A DNA stretch of 33,824 nt, from contig JAOTWE010000006.1 of NCBI GenBank assembly GCA_029863065.1, forward strand, positions 1 to 33,824, given 5' to 3'. This stretch comes from Betaproteobacteria bacterium. GTDB lineage: Bacteria > Pseudomonadota > Gammaproteobacteria > Burkholderiales > SG8-39. A program made the position numbers and the translations under genes. Position 1 is the stretch's first letter. Each line of letters starts with the position of its first letter. This document shows, piece after piece, positions 1 to 12,889 of this stretch. The notes beneath the pieces were generated by a model, which saw only the letters and a list, made by a program, of their open reading frames with translations, had not been told where the DNA came from and searched no databases.

Positions 1-835
1 CGAACACCTCCACCAGCGTGGCGCCGCGCGCGAGTGACACCGCCGCCACCACCAGCGCCGCCACCCCCACCGCCACGGTGAGCAGCCGCGTGAAGCGCGT
101 CATGCGCAGCACGAGCGGCGCCGTGGGTGCTTCCCGGCCGAGCACGGAGGTGGCGATGCGCCCGAGCGCAGTGTCGGTGGCCGTGGCCACGACGAGCCCG
201 CGCCCCCGCCCGCTGCGCACCATGGTGCCCGCGAAGACCATGTTGACGCGCTCGGCGAGCACCACCTCACGCTCGAGCACGCGCTCGGCGTCTTTCACCA
301 CGGCCAGCGACTCGCCGGTGAGCAGCGATTCGTCGACCGAGAGGCGCTGCTCGGCGACGAGGCGCAGGTCGGCGGGCACCTTGGCGCCCGACTCGAGCAG
401 CACGAGGTCGCCGGGCACGAGCTCGCCCGCGTCGATGTCGCGCTCTTCGCCGTCGCGCTCGACCAGCGCGCGCGCGCTGACGAGGTTGCGCAGCGCTTCC
501 GCGGCGCGCTCGGCGCTCGACTCCTGGTGCGTGCCGATGAGCGCGTTGATGAGGACGGCGGCGAGGATAAAGGCGGCGTCCGCCCAGTCGCGCAGCAGCA
601 GCGACAGCAGCGCCGCGCCGATCAGCACGAGCATCAGGGGGCTGGCGAACTGGCGCAGGAAGATCGCGGCGAGCGAGCGCGGCGCGGCGCGCGGCAGCGT
701 GTTGCGCCCGAACAGCGCGAGCCGCCGCGCGGCCTCGTCGCGCGCCAGACCGCGTGCCGCGGCACCGATCGCCGCCGCGACCTCGCCTGCGGGCAGCGCG
801 TGGGGATGCAGGCGCGAGAGCGCGGCGCGGTCCAC
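1..835 (-). CDS. P-type cation-transporting ATPase, N-terminal part (continues beyond window start)
   Basis: Minus-strand reading frame opens with GTG at 835 (VDRAALSRLHPHALPAGEV...) and contains VPADLRLVAEQRLSVDESLLTGESLAVVKD and a following TM segment, typical of P-type ATPase actuator and TM regions. It has no stop before position 1. It lies 11 bp after the stop of the MgtE-like gene. Confidence 0.85.
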   Translation of the reverse strand, partial: MDRAALSRLHPHALPAGEVAAAIGAAARGLARDEAARRLALFGRNTLPRAAPRSLAAIFLRQFASPLMLVLIGAALLSLLLRDWADAAFILAAVLINALIGTHQESSAERAAEALRNLVSARALVERDGEERDIDAGELVPGDLVLLESGAKVPADLRLVAEQRLSVDESLLTGESLAVVKDAERVLEREVVLAERVNMVFAGTMVRSGRGRGLVVATATDTALGRIATSVLGREAPTAPLVLRMTRFTRLLTVAVGVAALVVAAVSLARGATLVEVF

Positions 836-846
836 GGCGCGCGCCG

Positions 847-1818
847 CTACAGTCCGAAGGCGCGCACCACGCCCAGGTAGACGAGCAGGCTGAGGACGTC
901 CTGGATCACCGTGGCGATCGGGCCGCTGCCCATCGCCGGGTCGCGGCCCGCGCGCGCGAGCCACCACGGCAGCGCGAGCCCGAGCACTGCGGCGACGCCG
1001 CCCGCGGCGAAGATCGCGACGGCCACGGCGCCTGCGAGCTGCAGGCTGTCGAAGACGACCCACACCGGCAGGAAGCTGAGCAGCCCCAGCAAGGCGCCGA
1101 TCGTCATGCCGGTGCGCAGCTCGCCGCCGAGCAGGTGCGCCACACCCGTGCGCGTGAGCGACAGGCCGCGTACCGCCACCGCCTCGCTTTGCGTGCCGAT
1201 CGCGTCCGCCAGGTACACGATGCCGGGTACGAAGAAGGCGACGGCGACGTGCGCTTTCAGTGTCGCCTCGAATCCCGCCATGGCGGCGGTGGCGAAGGCG
1301 GCGCCGCCGAGGCCCGCGAGCAGCCACGGCAGGCGGTGACGCACGCGCCGCAGGGGCGGGTCCTCGATCGCGTGCCGCGCCTGCGCCGTCTCGCGCTGGA
1401 TGCCGGCGAGCACGTGCAGGTCTTCGACGTGCTCGCGGCGCAGCACCTGCATCAGCGCCTGCGCCGGCATGACGCCGAGCGCGCAGCCTTCGGCGTCGAC
1501 CACGGCCAGCGCGTCCACGCCGTGGTGCAGCGCGAGCGAGGCGGCGCGCTCCTGGTCGGTGTTCGGGCGCACGCGCGGAAAGTCGCGCGCGAGCGCCTTG
1601 TCGATCGGCTCGTCCGCCTCCAGCGCCACGACGCGCGCGAGCGGCGCGGCGCCGAGCAGGCGCCCGTGGGCGTCGGTCACCAGCACCAGCTCGAGGCTCG
1701 CGGGCTTCTCGGTGGCAAGGCGCGCGAGCACCTCCCGCACGCGCTCCGCCGGGCGCGCGTGCAGCACCGAGGCGACGAGGTGGGCGCCTACGGTCTCGTG
1801 ATGCTTCATTGCGCACAT
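847..1818 (-). CDS. MgtE-like divalent cation transporter (CBS-like region plus MgtE membrane domain)
   Basis: MCAMKHHETVGAHLVASVLHARPAERVREVL... N-terminal CBS-like region, then a multi-TM C-terminus ending GSGPIATVIQDVLSLLVYLGVVRAFGL, which resembles the MgtE membrane domain. The start lies 4 bp after the upstream ATPase stop. Confidence 0.8.
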   Translation of the reverse strand: MCAMKHHETVGAHLVASVLHARPAERVREVLARLATEKPASLELVLVTDAHGRLLGAAPLARVVALEADEPIDKALARDFPRVRPNTDQERAASLALHHGVDALAVVDAEGCALGVMPAQALMQVLRREHVEDLHVLAGIQRETAQARHAIEDPPLRRVRHRLPWLLAGLGGAAFATAAMAGFEATLKAHVAVAFFVPGIVYLADAIGTQSEAVAVRGLSLTRTGVAHLLGGELRTGMTIGALLGLLSFLPVWVVFDSLQLAGAVAVAIFAAGGVAAVLGLALPWWLARAGRDPAMGSGPIATVIQDVLSLLVYLGVVRAFGL

Positions 1819-1822
1819 TGTC

Positions 1823-4204
1823 TCACCGCGCCTTTCTCCCGAGCTTGAGCAGCTCGACCCACGCCACCCCGGCAATGCCCGCCGCGGCGGCGAGCCCAAG
1901 CTGCGCGGGCCCGAGCGCGGAGAACTTGAACAGCGCCGCCGCCCCCGGCACGTAGATCGAAACGGCGAGCGCTGCGAGCGCGCCGAGGGTGATCCACCAC
2001 AGCGCCGCGTTCGGCTCCCGCATCGTGGCGAAGACGCTGCGCGTGCGCGAGCGCGTAGCGAAGAGCAGCGCCAGGTTCGAAAGGACGATGGCGGTGAACG
2101 CCGCGGCGCGTGCCTCGGTATCGGCCGCGCCGCCGGCGACTGTCAAACCGTACAACGCAAACACCGCCCCCAGCATGGTCGCGCCGAGCGCGAGGCTCAT
2201 GCCGAGCATCCGCAGGCTGAACAGCGGCTCGGCCGGATCGCGCGGCGGGCGCTCCATGGCCCCGGCTTCGGTAGGCTCGGCCTCGAACACCAGAGTGCAG
2301 GCCGGGTCGATCACGAACTCGAGGAACACCACGTGCACCGGCAGGAAGAACAGCGGCCCGCCCAGCGCCACCGGCAGGAACGCCATGCCGGCGATCGGCA
2401 CGTGCACGGACACGAGATAGCGCATGGCGTTGCGGATGTTTTCGTAGATACGCCGCCCCAGGCGCACCGTGCGCACGATCGAGGTGAAGTCGTCGTCGAG
2501 CAGGACGAGCGCGGCCGCCTCGCGCGCGACGTCGGTGCCGCGGCTGCCCATGGCGATGCCGATGTGCGCGGCCTTCAGCGCCGGCGCGTCGTTCACGCCG
2601 TCGCCGGTCATGGCGACCACTTCCCCCGCCGTGCGATACGCCTGTACCAGGCGCAGCTTCTGCTCGGGCCGCACGCGCGCGTAGACCTGCACGGTGCGCA
2701 CTGTCGCGGCGAGCGCCGCGTCGTCCATCTCGGCGATGTCATCGCCGGTCAGCGCCGCGCGCGCTTCGATGCCCGCCGCGCGCGCGATGTTGAGGGCGGT
2801 GCCCGGGTAGTCCCCCGTGACCATCACCACGCGGATCCCTGCCCGGCGGCACTGCGCCACCGCGTCCGGCACCGAGGCGCGCAACGGATCGGCGAGCTTG
2901 GCGAAGCCCGCGAAGCGGAATGCGCAGCGCCGCGGATCCTCGGGCAGTTCGCCTTCGCATTCGCCTTCGGCCACCGCCAGCAGGCGCAAGCCCTCCTGCG
3001 CGGCGCCACGCACTTCCTCCATTGCATCCATGCGCCCGCACAGGGCAAGCACCGTTTCCGGCGCGCCCTTCAGCGCGATGCGCCGCTCGCCCTGCGGCGA
3101 GCGCCAGGCGTGGCACACCGCCATGAACTCGTCGCTGAAGGGATAGTCGCGCTCGAGCCTCCATTCGCTGCGCACGCTGCGGGCGTCCGCGCTGGCCGCG
3201 GCGACGATCGCCTTCTCCATCGGGTCGAAGGCGTCGATCTCGCTGGCGAGCGCGGCGAGATCAGCCACCGGCTGCGGTGTATCGACCAGCGCCATGCGGT
3301 TCTCGGTCAGCGTCCCGGTCTTGTCCACGCACAGCACGGTGGCGGCGCCGAGCATCTCGATCGCCGCCATGCGGCGCGTCAGCACGCCGTGGCGCGAGAT
3401 GCGCCAGGCACCGAGGGCGAGGAACACGGTCAGCACCACCGGGAACTCCTCGGGCAGGATCGCCATGGCGAGCGTCAGGCCGCCAAGCGCGCCGCCCAGC
3501 CAGTCGCCGCGCGCCAGCACGTAGGCGAGCGCGAGCGCGAGGCAGAGAACGACCGCAAAGGCCGCCACCAGCCGCACGACGCGCGCCGTCTCGCGCTCGA
3601 GCGTCGTCTTGCCGGGCTCGAGCGTAGCGAGCGAGGTGCCGATGCGCCCCAGCTCGCTGCGTGGCCCGGTAGCACTCGCCTCGGCGCGTGCGTGGCCCTT
3701 CACCAGCAGGGTCCCGGAATACACGGTGTCGCCCGCGCGCTTGTCCACCGGCAGCGATTCGCCGGTAAGCAGCGATTCGTCCGCCGTCAGGTCGGTGGCC
3801 GTGATTAGCCGCGCGTCGGCCGGCACGCGGTCGCCCTCCGCGAGGATCAGCAGATCGCCGCGCACCACCTCGCGCCCGGCAATGCGCTTTCGCTCGCCGT
3901 CGCGCAATACCATGGCGCGCGGGCTCGAGAGGTCGCGCAGCGCCTCAAGCGCGCGCTCGGCCTTGCGCTCCTGCGCCACCGTGATGGCGATCACGCCGAC
4001 GATGGAGGCGCCCAGCACCAGCGCTTCGTGCACATCGCCGAGCAGAAGATAGATGCCGGTGGCCGCGATGAGCAGCAGGAACATCGGCTCGCGCAGCACG
4101 CCGAGCGCAAGGGCGAGCATCCCATGCCGCGCGGCCGTCGGCAGCGCGTTCGGTCCCTCGGCCGCGAGGCGCGCGGCCGCCTCGGCGGAGCTCAGCCCCT
4201 TCAC
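1823..4204 (-). CDS. Cation-translocating P-type ATPase
   Basis: 793 aa with TADESLLTGESLPVDK, ILPEEFPVVLTVFLALGAWRISRHGVLTRRMAAIEMLGAATVLCVDKTGTLTENRM (phosphorylated DKTGT) and VAMTGDGVNDAPALKAAHIGIAMG. Start overlaps the ACP stop (GTGA). Confidence 0.95.
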   Translation of the reverse strand: MKGLSSAEAAARLAAEGPNALPTAARHGMLALALGVLREPMFLLLIAATGIYLLLGDVHEALVLGASIVGVIAITVAQERKAERALEALRDLSSPRAMVLRDGERKRIAGREVVRGDLLILAEGDRVPADARLITATDLTADESLLTGESLPVDKRAGDTVYSGTLLVKGHARAEASATGPRSELGRIGTSLATLEPGKTTLERETARVVRLVAAFAVVLCLALALAYVLARGDWLGGALGGLTLAMAILPEEFPVVLTVFLALGAWRISRHGVLTRRMAAIEMLGAATVLCVDKTGTLTENRMALVDTPQPVADLAALASEIDAFDPMEKAIVAAASADARSVRSEWRLERDYPFSDEFMAVCHAWRSPQGERRIALKGAPETVLALCGRMDAMEEVRGAAQEGLRLLAVAEGECEGELPEDPRRCAFRFAGFAKLADPLRASVPDAVAQCRRAGIRVVMVTGDYPGTALNIARAAGIEARAALTGDDIAEMDDAALAATVRTVQVYARVRPEQKLRLVQAYRTAGEVVAMTGDGVNDAPALKAAHIGIAMGSRGTDVAREAAALVLLDDDFTSIVRTVRLGRRIYENIRNAMRYLVSVHVPIAGMAFLPVALGGPLFFLPVHVVFLEFVIDPACTLVFEAEPTEAGAMERPPRDPAEPLFSLRMLGMSLALGATMLGAVFALYGLTVAGGAADTEARAAAFTAIVLSNLALLFATRSRTRSVFATMREPNAALWWITLGALAALAVSIYVPGAAALFKFSALGPAQLGLAAAAGIAGVAWVELLKLGRKAR

Positions 4205-4443
4205 CGCGCCTTTGCCGCGAGGTATTGCACCACTTGGTCGAGCGTGCCGAGCTTGCGGTAGTCGGCTTCCGGAATCTCGATCTGCAGCCGCTCGTTCAGC
4301 GCGACGAGGAAGTTGAGCCAGTCCATCGAGTCGAGGTCGACCTGGTCGCGGAGCGGCTTCGCCGGCGCGACCTCCTCCAGCTCGGGCGCAATGCGCCTGA
4401 GCTCGCCGAGCACGACTTTCCTGATCTCGTTCGCGTCCATCAC
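4201..4443 (-). CDS. Acyl carrier protein
   Basis: 80 aa; VDLDSMDWLNFLVALNERLQIEIPEADYRKLGTLDQVVQYL with a Ser in the DSM 4'-phosphopantetheine context. Start overlaps the E2 stop by 4 nt. Confidence 0.88.
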   Translation of the reverse strand: MMDANEIRKVVLGELRRIAPELEEVAPAKPLRDQVDLDSMDWLNFLVALNERLQIEIPEADYRKLGTLDQVVQYLAAKAR

Positions 4444-5585
4444 AGTTTCTCCGGTTCCTGCAGCAGGGCCGCGAGCGCGGCCAGGAAGCGCGCGCCGCGA
4501 TGGCCGTCGCTCGCGCGGTGATCGCCCGCGAGGCTCGCCACCACCACCGGCACGGCGCCGGTCATGCCGTCCTCGGCCCAGGGACGCGGCGCGAGGCGCC
4601 CGAAGCCGACGATCGCCAGCTGCGGCGGATAGATCACAGGAAACACCGCGTCCACACCCTGGTCGCCGAGGTTGGTCACGGTGACCGTCGGATCGCTCAT
4701 CTCGGAGGAGCGCAAGCTGCCCGCGCGTGCGCGGCGCACGAGATCGGCGAGCGCCTTCATCAGCTCGTCGAGGCCGAGCTCGGCGACGTCGTGGATCGCG
4801 GGCGCGATAAGCCCGCCCTGCCGCAGCGAGATGGCAACGCCGACGTGGATGCCTGGCGCCGGCTGCAAGGCGTTGTCTCGCCAGAAGCCGTTCAAGTCGG
4901 GAAAATCCTTCAGCGCGAGCGCCACGGCTTTCAGCTGCAGGGCGCCCATCAGCAGCCTGTCGGCGACGGGTCGCTTCTCGTTTTGCGCCGTGAGCCAGTC
5001 CGCCGCGCGCTGCATCGGGATCGCCTGCGAGAGGTAATAGTGCGGGATCTCGCGCTTGGAGCGGCTCATCGCCGCGGCGATCGCCTTGCGCATGGCGGCG
5101 AGCTTATCGGGAGGCGGCGCGGCCTCCTTCTTCGGCGCGCCCTTCGCCGCGTTCTCGACGTCTTCCACTGTCACCGCGCCGTGCGGCCCGCTGCCGGGCA
5201 GCTGTTCGACGTCCACGCCCAGCTCGCGCGCGTGCTTGCGCGCGGCGGGGGAGACGAGGTGGCGGGTTGCGCCGGGCGCTGGCGCAGGTTTCGCTTCCGG
5301 CCTCGGTTCCGGCTCCGCGGCGGGCTTCGCCGGCGCCTCCTTCGGCTCGGCCGCGCCGCGCAGATGCGCCAGCACGCCGCCGACCGGAACAGTCTCGCCA
5401 GGCTTGGCGACGAGCTCTTCGATGACGCCCTCCTGCCAGATCTCCACATCCACTGCGGCCTTCGGCGTTTCCACCACCGCCACGAGGTCGCCGCGCTTCA
5501 CCGTGTCGCCCGGCTTCACCTTCCATTCCAGGAGCTTGCCCTCGTCCATGTCGGCGCCGAGCGAGGGCATCTTGAACTCGATCAT
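4440..5585 (-). CDS. 2-oxo acid dehydrogenase E2 component (lipoyl dihydrolipoamide acyltransferase)
   Basis: [48 protein letters not shown] (lipoyl domain), peripheral-subunit-binding segment ([34 protein letters not shown]) and HRASDG catalytic motif near the C-terminus. Confidence 0.95.
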   Translation of the reverse strand: MIEFKMPSLGADMDEGKLLEWKVKPGDTVKRGDLVAVVETPKAAVDVEIWQEGVIEELVAKPGETVPVGGVLAHLRGAAEPKEAPAKPAAEPEPRPEAKPAPAPGATRHLVSPAARKHARELGVDVEQLPGSGPHGAVTVEDVENAAKGAPKKEAAPPPDKLAAMRKAIAAAMSRSKREIPHYYLSQAIPMQRAADWLTAQNEKRPVADRLLMGALQLKAVALALKDFPDLNGFWRDNALQPAPGIHVGVAISLRQGGLIAPAIHDVAELGLDELMKALADLVRRARAGSLRSSEMSDPTVTVTNLGDQGVDAVFPVIYPPQLAIVGFGRLAPRPWAEDGMTGAVPVVVASLAGDHRASDGHRGARFLAALAALLQEPEKL

Positions 5586-6535
5586 GCGAACAGCCCCTGC
5601 GCCGCGGCGACGATCTTCTCCGTTTGCGGCAGCGCGGCTTCTTCCAGATGTTTCGCGTAGGGCACCGGCACCTCCTCGCTGCACACGCGCGCCACCGGCG
5701 CATCCAGCTCGTAGAAAGCCTGCTCCATGATGCGCGCCATCACCTCGGCGGCGAGCCCGCCGCTCCTCCAACCTTCGTCCACCACCACGGCGCGGCGCGT
5801 CTTCTTCAGCGACCCGACGACCGGCGCCATGTCGAGCGGGCGCAGGACCCGCAGGTCGATCACCTCGCCGTCCACCTGCTCCGCGGCCTGCATCGCCTTC
5901 GGCAGGCAGCCGCCGTAGGTGACCAGCGTGACCCGGCTCCCCTCGCGCCGCACCTTCGACGAGGCGATGTCGACCTTCCCGCCGGAGGCTTCGCCTTTCG
6001 TCTCGAACAGCGCCGGGTACTCGAAGACCAGCACCGGGTCGGGGTCGGCGAGCGCCGCGCCGAGCATGCCGCGCGCGTCCTCGACGGTCGCGGGCGCGAC
6101 GATCCTGATGCCCGGGATGTGCGCGTACCAGCCCTCCAGGCTGTGCGAGTGCTGCGCGGCGAGCTGGCGCCCGGCGCCGGTCGCCATACGCACGACGAGC
6201 GGCACGGAAAACTGCCCGCCCGACATGTGCCTGAGCAGCGCCGCGGTGTTCACGATCTGGTCGAGCGCGAGCAGGCTGAAGTTCACCGTCATCACTTCCA
6301 CGATCGGGCGCATGCCGCCGAGCGCGGCGCCAATGCCCGCGCCCACGAAGCCGAGTTCCGAGAGCGGCGTGTCGCGCACGCGCTCGGATCCGTACTTCTC
6401 CAGCAGGCCCTTGCTCACGGCGTAGGTGCCGCCGTATCTGCCGACGTCCTCGCCCATGAGAAAGACGCGCTCGTCCTTTTCGAGTGCCTCGTCGAGCGCG
6501 AGGCGCAGCGCCTCGCGGTAGCTGATCGCGCTCAT
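5582..6535 (-). CDS. 2-oxo acid (pyruvate-like) dehydrogenase E1 beta subunit
   Basis: [74 protein letters not shown]..., a typical transketolase-like beta subunit. ATGA overlap with the E1 alpha stop. Confidence 0.95.
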   Translation of the reverse strand: MSAISYREALRLALDEALEKDERVFLMGEDVGRYGGTYAVSKGLLEKYGSERVRDTPLSELGFVGAGIGAALGGMRPIVEVMTVNFSLLALDQIVNTAALLRHMSGGQFSVPLVVRMATGAGRQLAAQHSHSLEGWYAHIPGIRIVAPATVEDARGMLGAALADPDPVLVFEYPALFETKGEASGGKVDIASSKVRREGSRVTLVTYGGCLPKAMQAAEQVDGEVIDLRVLRPLDMAPVVGSLKKTRRAVVVDEGWRSGGLAAEVMARIMEQAFYELDAPVARVCSEEVPVPYAKHLEEAALPQTEKIVAAAQGLFA

Positions 6536-7520
6536 GACGGAGTGGTGACGTCCTTCGCCAGGTCTTCCGCCGGCTCCCGGGTGCCGGCTTCGGCGAACGC
6601 GACCGCCTTGTCCACCTCGGCCTGCGCCGCGCGGTCGAGCTCGAGGAAGCGCCCCTCGGTCAGATCGCCTTGCGCCTTGAGGCGCGCCGAGAAGGTGTGC
6701 AGCGGCCCGCGCTCCTTCCACGCCTCCACCTCGCCCTTGTCCCGGTACAGCTCGGGGTCGAACATCGAGTGCGCGCGGAAGCGGTAGGTCTGGAACTCCA
6801 CGAACACCGGGCCCTTCGTCGCGACGTGCTCACGCGCGCGCTGGGCGGTCTTGTGCACCGCGGCGACGTCCATGCCGTCGGCCTTCAGCGTCGCCATGCC
6901 GTAGGAGGCGGCCTTGGCGCACAGGTCGGTCTGCGACTCCGAGCGCTCGAGCGCCGTGCCCATCGCGTACAGGTTGTTCTCGCAGAAGTACGCCACCGGC
7001 AGCCGCCAGAGCTGCGCCAGGTTCATCGACTCGTGGAACGCGCCCTCGGCGACCGCGCCTTCGCCGAAGAAGCACGCGGTGATCCGCGATTCCTTCTTCA
7101 GCTTCGCCGCGAGCGCGAGGCCCGCGGCGAGCGGCAGCCCGCCGCCGACGATGGCGTTGCCGCCATAGAAGCGCGCCGCCGCGTCGAACAGGTGCATCGA
7201 GCCGCCGCGCCCGCCCGAGCAGCCTTCGCGCTTGCCGTACATCTCGGCCATGATGCGGTCCATCGACACGCCGCGCAGGAGCGCATGGCCGTGCTCGCGG
7301 TAGGTGGCGACGATGTTGTCCTCGGGCGCGAGCGCGCGCATCGCCCCGGCGGCTACCGCCTCCTCGCCGATGTACAGGTGCAGGAACCCCCGGATCTTGC
7401 CCTCGCCGTAGAGCTCGGCGCACTTCTCCTCCATGCGGCGGATCCTCAGCATGTCGGCGAGCAGCGCGAGCGAGAGCGCCACCGGCAGCTCGACCTTTCC
7501 AGACGGCGGCGGCGGGACCT

Positions 7521-7524
<4 letters not shown>
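6532..7524 (-). CDS. 2-oxo acid (pyruvate-like) dehydrogenase E1 alpha subunit
   Basis: [65 protein letters not shown]...[39 protein letters not shown] (TPP-binding motif). GTGA overlap with the CoA-ligase stop. Confidence 0.94.
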
Positions 7525-9230
<1,706 letters not shown>

Positions 9231-9263
9231 GCAACAATGGTCGCCGAACCGGCTGCGCCGCGT

Positions 9264-9277
9264 TTGACTTTCGTCAA
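9264..9277. promoter_or_regulatory. FNR/DNR-like palindrome TTGAC-TTTC-GTCAA between divergent genes
   Basis: Direct read. Centre 9270.5 is 40.5 bp from the CoA-ligase GTG (9230) and 39.5 bp from the GNAT ATG (9310). Downstream hexamer GACAAT at 9299-9304. Confidence 0.75.
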
Positions 9278-9309
9278 CCGGCGCCGCGCTGCGCTCGCGA
9301 CAATGCCCA

Positions 9310-9828
9310 ATGGTCGAGTTTCCCCTGCACCTTGTGCGCACGCGCAAGCTGGCCGACGGACGCACGGTGACCATCCGCCCGGTGCGTGCCGGGGACGAGC
9401 GCGCCGAAGCGCAATTCCTCGAGAGCCTGTCCGGCGAGAGCCAGCGCCTCAGGTTCCTGAATTACGTGCAGGCGCCGGGCGACCGGCTGGTGCACTTCTT
9501 CACGCACATCGACTACGACCGCCACATGGCCTTCGTCTGCGAAGCCGAGGGCGGCGAACTGGTCGGCGAGGCGCGCTACGTCGCCAACGCCGACGGCCGC
9601 AGCTGCGAGTTCGGCGTCGTGGTGGCGGACCACTGGCGCCATAGCGGCATGGCGCGGCTGCTCATGGACGCGCTCATCCGCGCCGCGCAGGCGCGCAAGC
9701 TCGAGACCATGGAAGGCCTGGTGCTGAGCGACAACCAGGACATGCTGAAGTTCGCCAGTGCGCTCGGCTTCGAGCTCACGCCCGACGCCGTGAAGCCGGC
9801 GCTCGTGCGCGTGACGAGGAAGCTTTGA
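9310..9828 (+). CDS. GNAT-family N-acetyltransferase
   Basis: 172 aa; [29 protein letters not shown]...[56 protein letters not shown]. Resembles the acetyltransferase domain of Pat-type protein acetyltransferases. Confidence 0.88.
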   Translation: MVEFPLHLVRTRKLADGRTVTIRPVRAGDERAEAQFLESLSGESQRLRFLNYVQAPGDRLVHFFTHIDYDRHMAFVCEAEGGELVGEARYVANADGRSCEFGVVVADHWRHSGMARLLMDALIRAAQARKLETMEGLVLSDNQDMLKFASALGFELTPDAVKPALVRVTRKL

Positions 9829-10532
9829 GCGCGCCGGTCTTCCAGGCCCGCGGCCTTACCAAGGTCTACCGAATGGGCGAAGCCGAGGTGCACGCGCTGC
9901 GCGGTGTCGACCTGGAGATCTTCGCCGGCGAGTTCATCGTGCTGCTCGGGCCCTCGGGCAGCGGCAAGTCGACGCTGCTCAACATCCTCGGCGGGCTGGA
10001 TACGCCGACCGCAGGCGACGTGCGCTTCCTCGAGCACCAGCTCACCGGCGCCGACGAGGCCGAGCTGACGCGCTACCGGCGCGAGCACGTGGGATTCGTG
10101 TTCCAGTTCTACAATCTCATTCCGAGCCTCACTGCGCAGGAGAATGTGGCGCTGGTGACCGACATTGCCGTCGCGCCGATGCCCGCGCACGAGGCGCTCG
10201 ATTGGGTGGGGCTCGGCGAGCGGCTGGATCACTTCCCCTCGCAGCTCTCGGGCGGCGAGCAGCAGCGCGTCGCCATTGCCCGCGCCATCGCCAAGCGCCC
10301 GCAGGTGCTGCTGTGCGACGAGCCCACCGGCGCGCTCGACTACGAGACCGGCAAGCTGGTGCTCGAGGTGATCGCCAAGATCAACGCCGAGCTCGGCACC
10401 ACGGCGATGGTCATCACGCACAACGCCGCGATCTCGGGCATGGCCGACCGCGTGCTGCGGCTGGGCAACGGCCGCATCGTGGGCGAGGAGAAGCCCGCGC
10501 GCAAGCTCACGCCGGCGGAGATTTCCTGGTGA
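9825..10532 (+). CDS. ABC transporter ATP-binding protein (MacB/LolD type)
   Basis: Walker [10 protein letters not shown], signature [16 protein letters not shown], Walker [13 protein letters not shown]. Confidence 0.96.
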   Translation: MSAPVFQARGLTKVYRMGEAEVHALRGVDLEIFAGEFIVLLGPSGSGKSTLLNILGGLDTPTAGDVRFLEHQLTGADEAELTRYRREHVGFVFQFYNLIPSLTAQENVALVTDIAVAPMPAHEALDWVGLGERLDHFPSQLSGGEQQRVAIARAIAKRPQVLLCDEPTGALDYETGKLVLEVIAKINAELGTTAMVITHNAAISGMADRVLRLGNGRIVGEEKPARKLTPAEISW

Positions 10533-12889
10533 AGTCCCTCGACCGCAAGCTGCTGCGCGACGTCTGGTTGCTCAAGACCCAGGTAGTGTCGATCGCGCTC
10601 GTCATCGCCTGCGGTATCGGCGGCTTCATCGGCTCACTGTCGACGCACAGCTCGCTGCTGTGGTCGCGCCAGCACTATTACGACACAGCGCGCTTCGCGC
10701 ACGTGTTCGCCACCGCCAAGCGCGCGCCGGCGTCGCTCGCAACGAAGCTGCGCGGGATCCCCGGCGTGGCGGAGGCCGAGACGCGCGTGGTGCGCGACGC
10801 GCAGCTCTCGCTGCCCGGCGTGGTGCCGCCGATGATCGCGCGCCTCATCGGCCTGGACTTTGCCCATCCGCCGGGCATGAACCGCCTGACGCTGAAGGGC
10901 GGGCGCTGGCCCGCGCCGGGCGCGAAGGGCGAAGTGGCGGTGAACCAGCGCTTCCTCGTGGCGCGCGGACTCAAGCTCGGCCAGACGATGACCGTGCTCC
11001 TCAACGGCAAGCTCGAGCGCCTCACGCTGGTCGGCACCGCGCTGAGTCCCGAGTACATCTACGCCACGCGCGGCGGCGGCATGCCCGACGACGAGTGGTT
11101 CGCGGTGCTGTGGATCGACGAGCGGTCGCTGGCCGCCGCATTCAACATGGAGGGCGCCTTCAACTCGGTACTGCTGCGGTTGCAGCACGGAACCTCGAGC
11201 GGGGTTGCGGTGGAAGCGCTCGATCACCTGCTCGAGCCCTACGGCGGGTTCGGCGCCGTCGGCCGCGAGGACCAGGTCTCCGACAAGATCCTCACGCAGG
11301 AGATCAACGAGCAGAAGATCTTCGGCACGGTGCTGCCGGCGGTGTTCCTGCTCGTCGCGGCCTTCATCCTCAACGTCGTGCTGCACCGGCAGGTGAACGC
11401 GCAGCGCGGCGAGATCGCCGCGCTGAAGGCGCTCGGCTACCCCGACCGCGACATCGCCGTGCACTATCTCAAGTTCGCCTCGGTGATCGTGCTGCTCGGC
11501 GTGGCGCTCGGCGTGTGGCTCGGTCACTGGCTGGGCAGCGCGATGACCGGGCTGTATACCGACTTCTTTCATTTCCCGGAGTTCCACTACCGGATGGAAC
11601 CGTGGCTCGTGCTCGCGGGCGCCGGCGCCACGCTGGCCGCCGCGTTCGGCGGGGCGCTCGCCGCGATCCACGGCGTGGTGCGCCTGCGCGCGGCGGAGGC
11701 CCTGCGTCCGCCAGCGCCGGCGGAGTTCCGGCCGCTGCTGGTCGAGCGCTTGGGCTACGGGCAGCTCCTCACGCCCTCGCAGCGCATGATCATGCGCAAC
11801 CTCGAGCGCAAGCCCTTGCGCGCGCTCATCACCGTGGCCGGCATCGCGGCTTCCGTGGCGATCCTCATCTCCGGCATCTTCTGGGGCGACGCCATCGAGT
11901 GGTTCATGGACGTGCAGTTCAACCGGGTGCAGCGCGCGCAGGTGAGCGTGGGCTTCGCCGAGGCGGTGCCGCGCGCGGCGCGCTGGGAGCTCGAGCGCCT
12001 GCCGGGGGTGAAACAGGTCGAGGTACAGCGCGCCATTCCCGTGCGCCTGCGCGCCGGCCATCGCAGCTACCGCACGGCCATCACGGGACTGGCCGACGAT
12101 GCGCAGCTGCAACGCATCCTCGACGCCGACCTGCACGCCGCGAAGCTCGTGCCGGGCGCGGTACTCCTCACCACGCGTCTGGCCGAGCGCCTGGCGGTCC
12201 GGCCCGGCGACACGATCCAGGCCGAGCTGCTGGAAGGCGAGCGCATCAAGGCCGGCTTGCGCGTTGGCGGCAGCGTGGACGAGATGGCGGGCATGAACGC
12301 CTGGATGCGCCTGGAAGACCTGAACCACCTGGCGCGCGAGGCAGACCTCGTCTCCGGCGCGGGCCTGCTGGTGGACCGCGACGGGGAGCGCGCGCTCCTC
12401 GAGCGGCTCAAGCAGATCCCGGCGGCGGCGGTGGTCATCGTCACCCGCACGCTGGTGGACACCTTCCGCGAGACGAGCGCGAAGAACGTGCTGTTCTTCA
12501 CCACGATCCTCACTGTCTTCGCCGCCACCATCGCGGTAGGGGTGGTGTACAACAACGCGCGCATCCAGCTCGCCGAGCGCGCCTGGGAGCTCGCCAGCCT
12601 GCGCGTACTCGGCTTCACGCGCGGCGAGGTGTCGGTGCTGCTGCTCGGCGAGCTCGGGCTGGAGATCGCCGCCGCGATCCCGCTCGGCTTCGTCGCCGGC
12701 TTCTGGCTGGCGGCGCTGCTCCTGTGGTTCATGCCGCACGACGTCATCTCCTTTCCGCTGGTCATCTATCCCGGCACCTACCTGTTCGCGGGCGCCGTTG
12801 TGGCCGCCGCCGGCGTGGCGAGCGCGCTCATCGTGCGCAATCGGATCGATAATCTGGACCTCGTCGGAGTGCTGAAGACACGCGAATGA
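10529..12889 (+). CDS. ABC transporter permease with FtsX-like domains
   Basis: Frame of ORF 10202..12889. GTG at 10529 overlaps the ATPase stop (GTGA). [40 protein letters not shown]... with two FtsX-like membrane regions. Confidence 0.9.
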   Translation: MKSLDRKLLRDVWLLKTQVVSIALVIACGIGGFIGSLSTHSSLLWSRQHYYDTARFAHVFATAKRAPASLATKLRGIPGVAEAETRVVRDAQLSLPGVVPPMIARLIGLDFAHPPGMNRLTLKGGRWPAPGAKGEVAVNQRFLVARGLKLGQTMTVLLNGKLERLTLVGTALSPEYIYATRGGGMPDDEWFAVLWIDERSLAAAFNMEGAFNSVLLRLQHGTSSGVAVEALDHLLEPYGGFGAVGREDQVSDKILTQEINEQKIFGTVLPAVFLLVAAFILNVVLHRQVNAQRGEIAALKALGYPDRDIAVHYLKFASVIVLLGVALGVWLGHWLGSAMTGLYTDFFHFPEFHYRMEPWLVLAGAGATLAAAFGGALAAIHGVVRLRAAEALRPPAPAEFRPLLVERLGYGQLLTPSQRMIMRNLERKPLRALITVAGIAASVAILISGIFWGDAIEWFMDVQFNRVQRAQVSVGFAEAVPRAARWELERLPGVKQVEVQRAIPVRLRAGHRSYRTAITGLADDAQLQRILDADLHAAKLVPGAVLLTTRLAERLAVRPGDTIQAELLEGERIKAGLRVGGSVDEMAGMNAWMRLEDLNHLAREADLVSGAGLLVDRDGERALLERLKQIPAAAVVIVTRTLVDTFRETSAKNVLFFTTILTVFAATIAVGVVYNNARIQLAERAWELASLRVLGFTRGEVSVLLLGELGLEIAAAIPLGFVAGFWLAALLLWFMPHDVISFPLVIYPGTYLFAGAVVAAAGVASALIVRNRIDNLDLVGVLKTRE

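Noticed and set aside
2333-3808. 491-aa plus-strand ORF antisense to the P-type ATPase
   Set aside because: His/Arg-rich artefact opposite DKTGT-containing gene.
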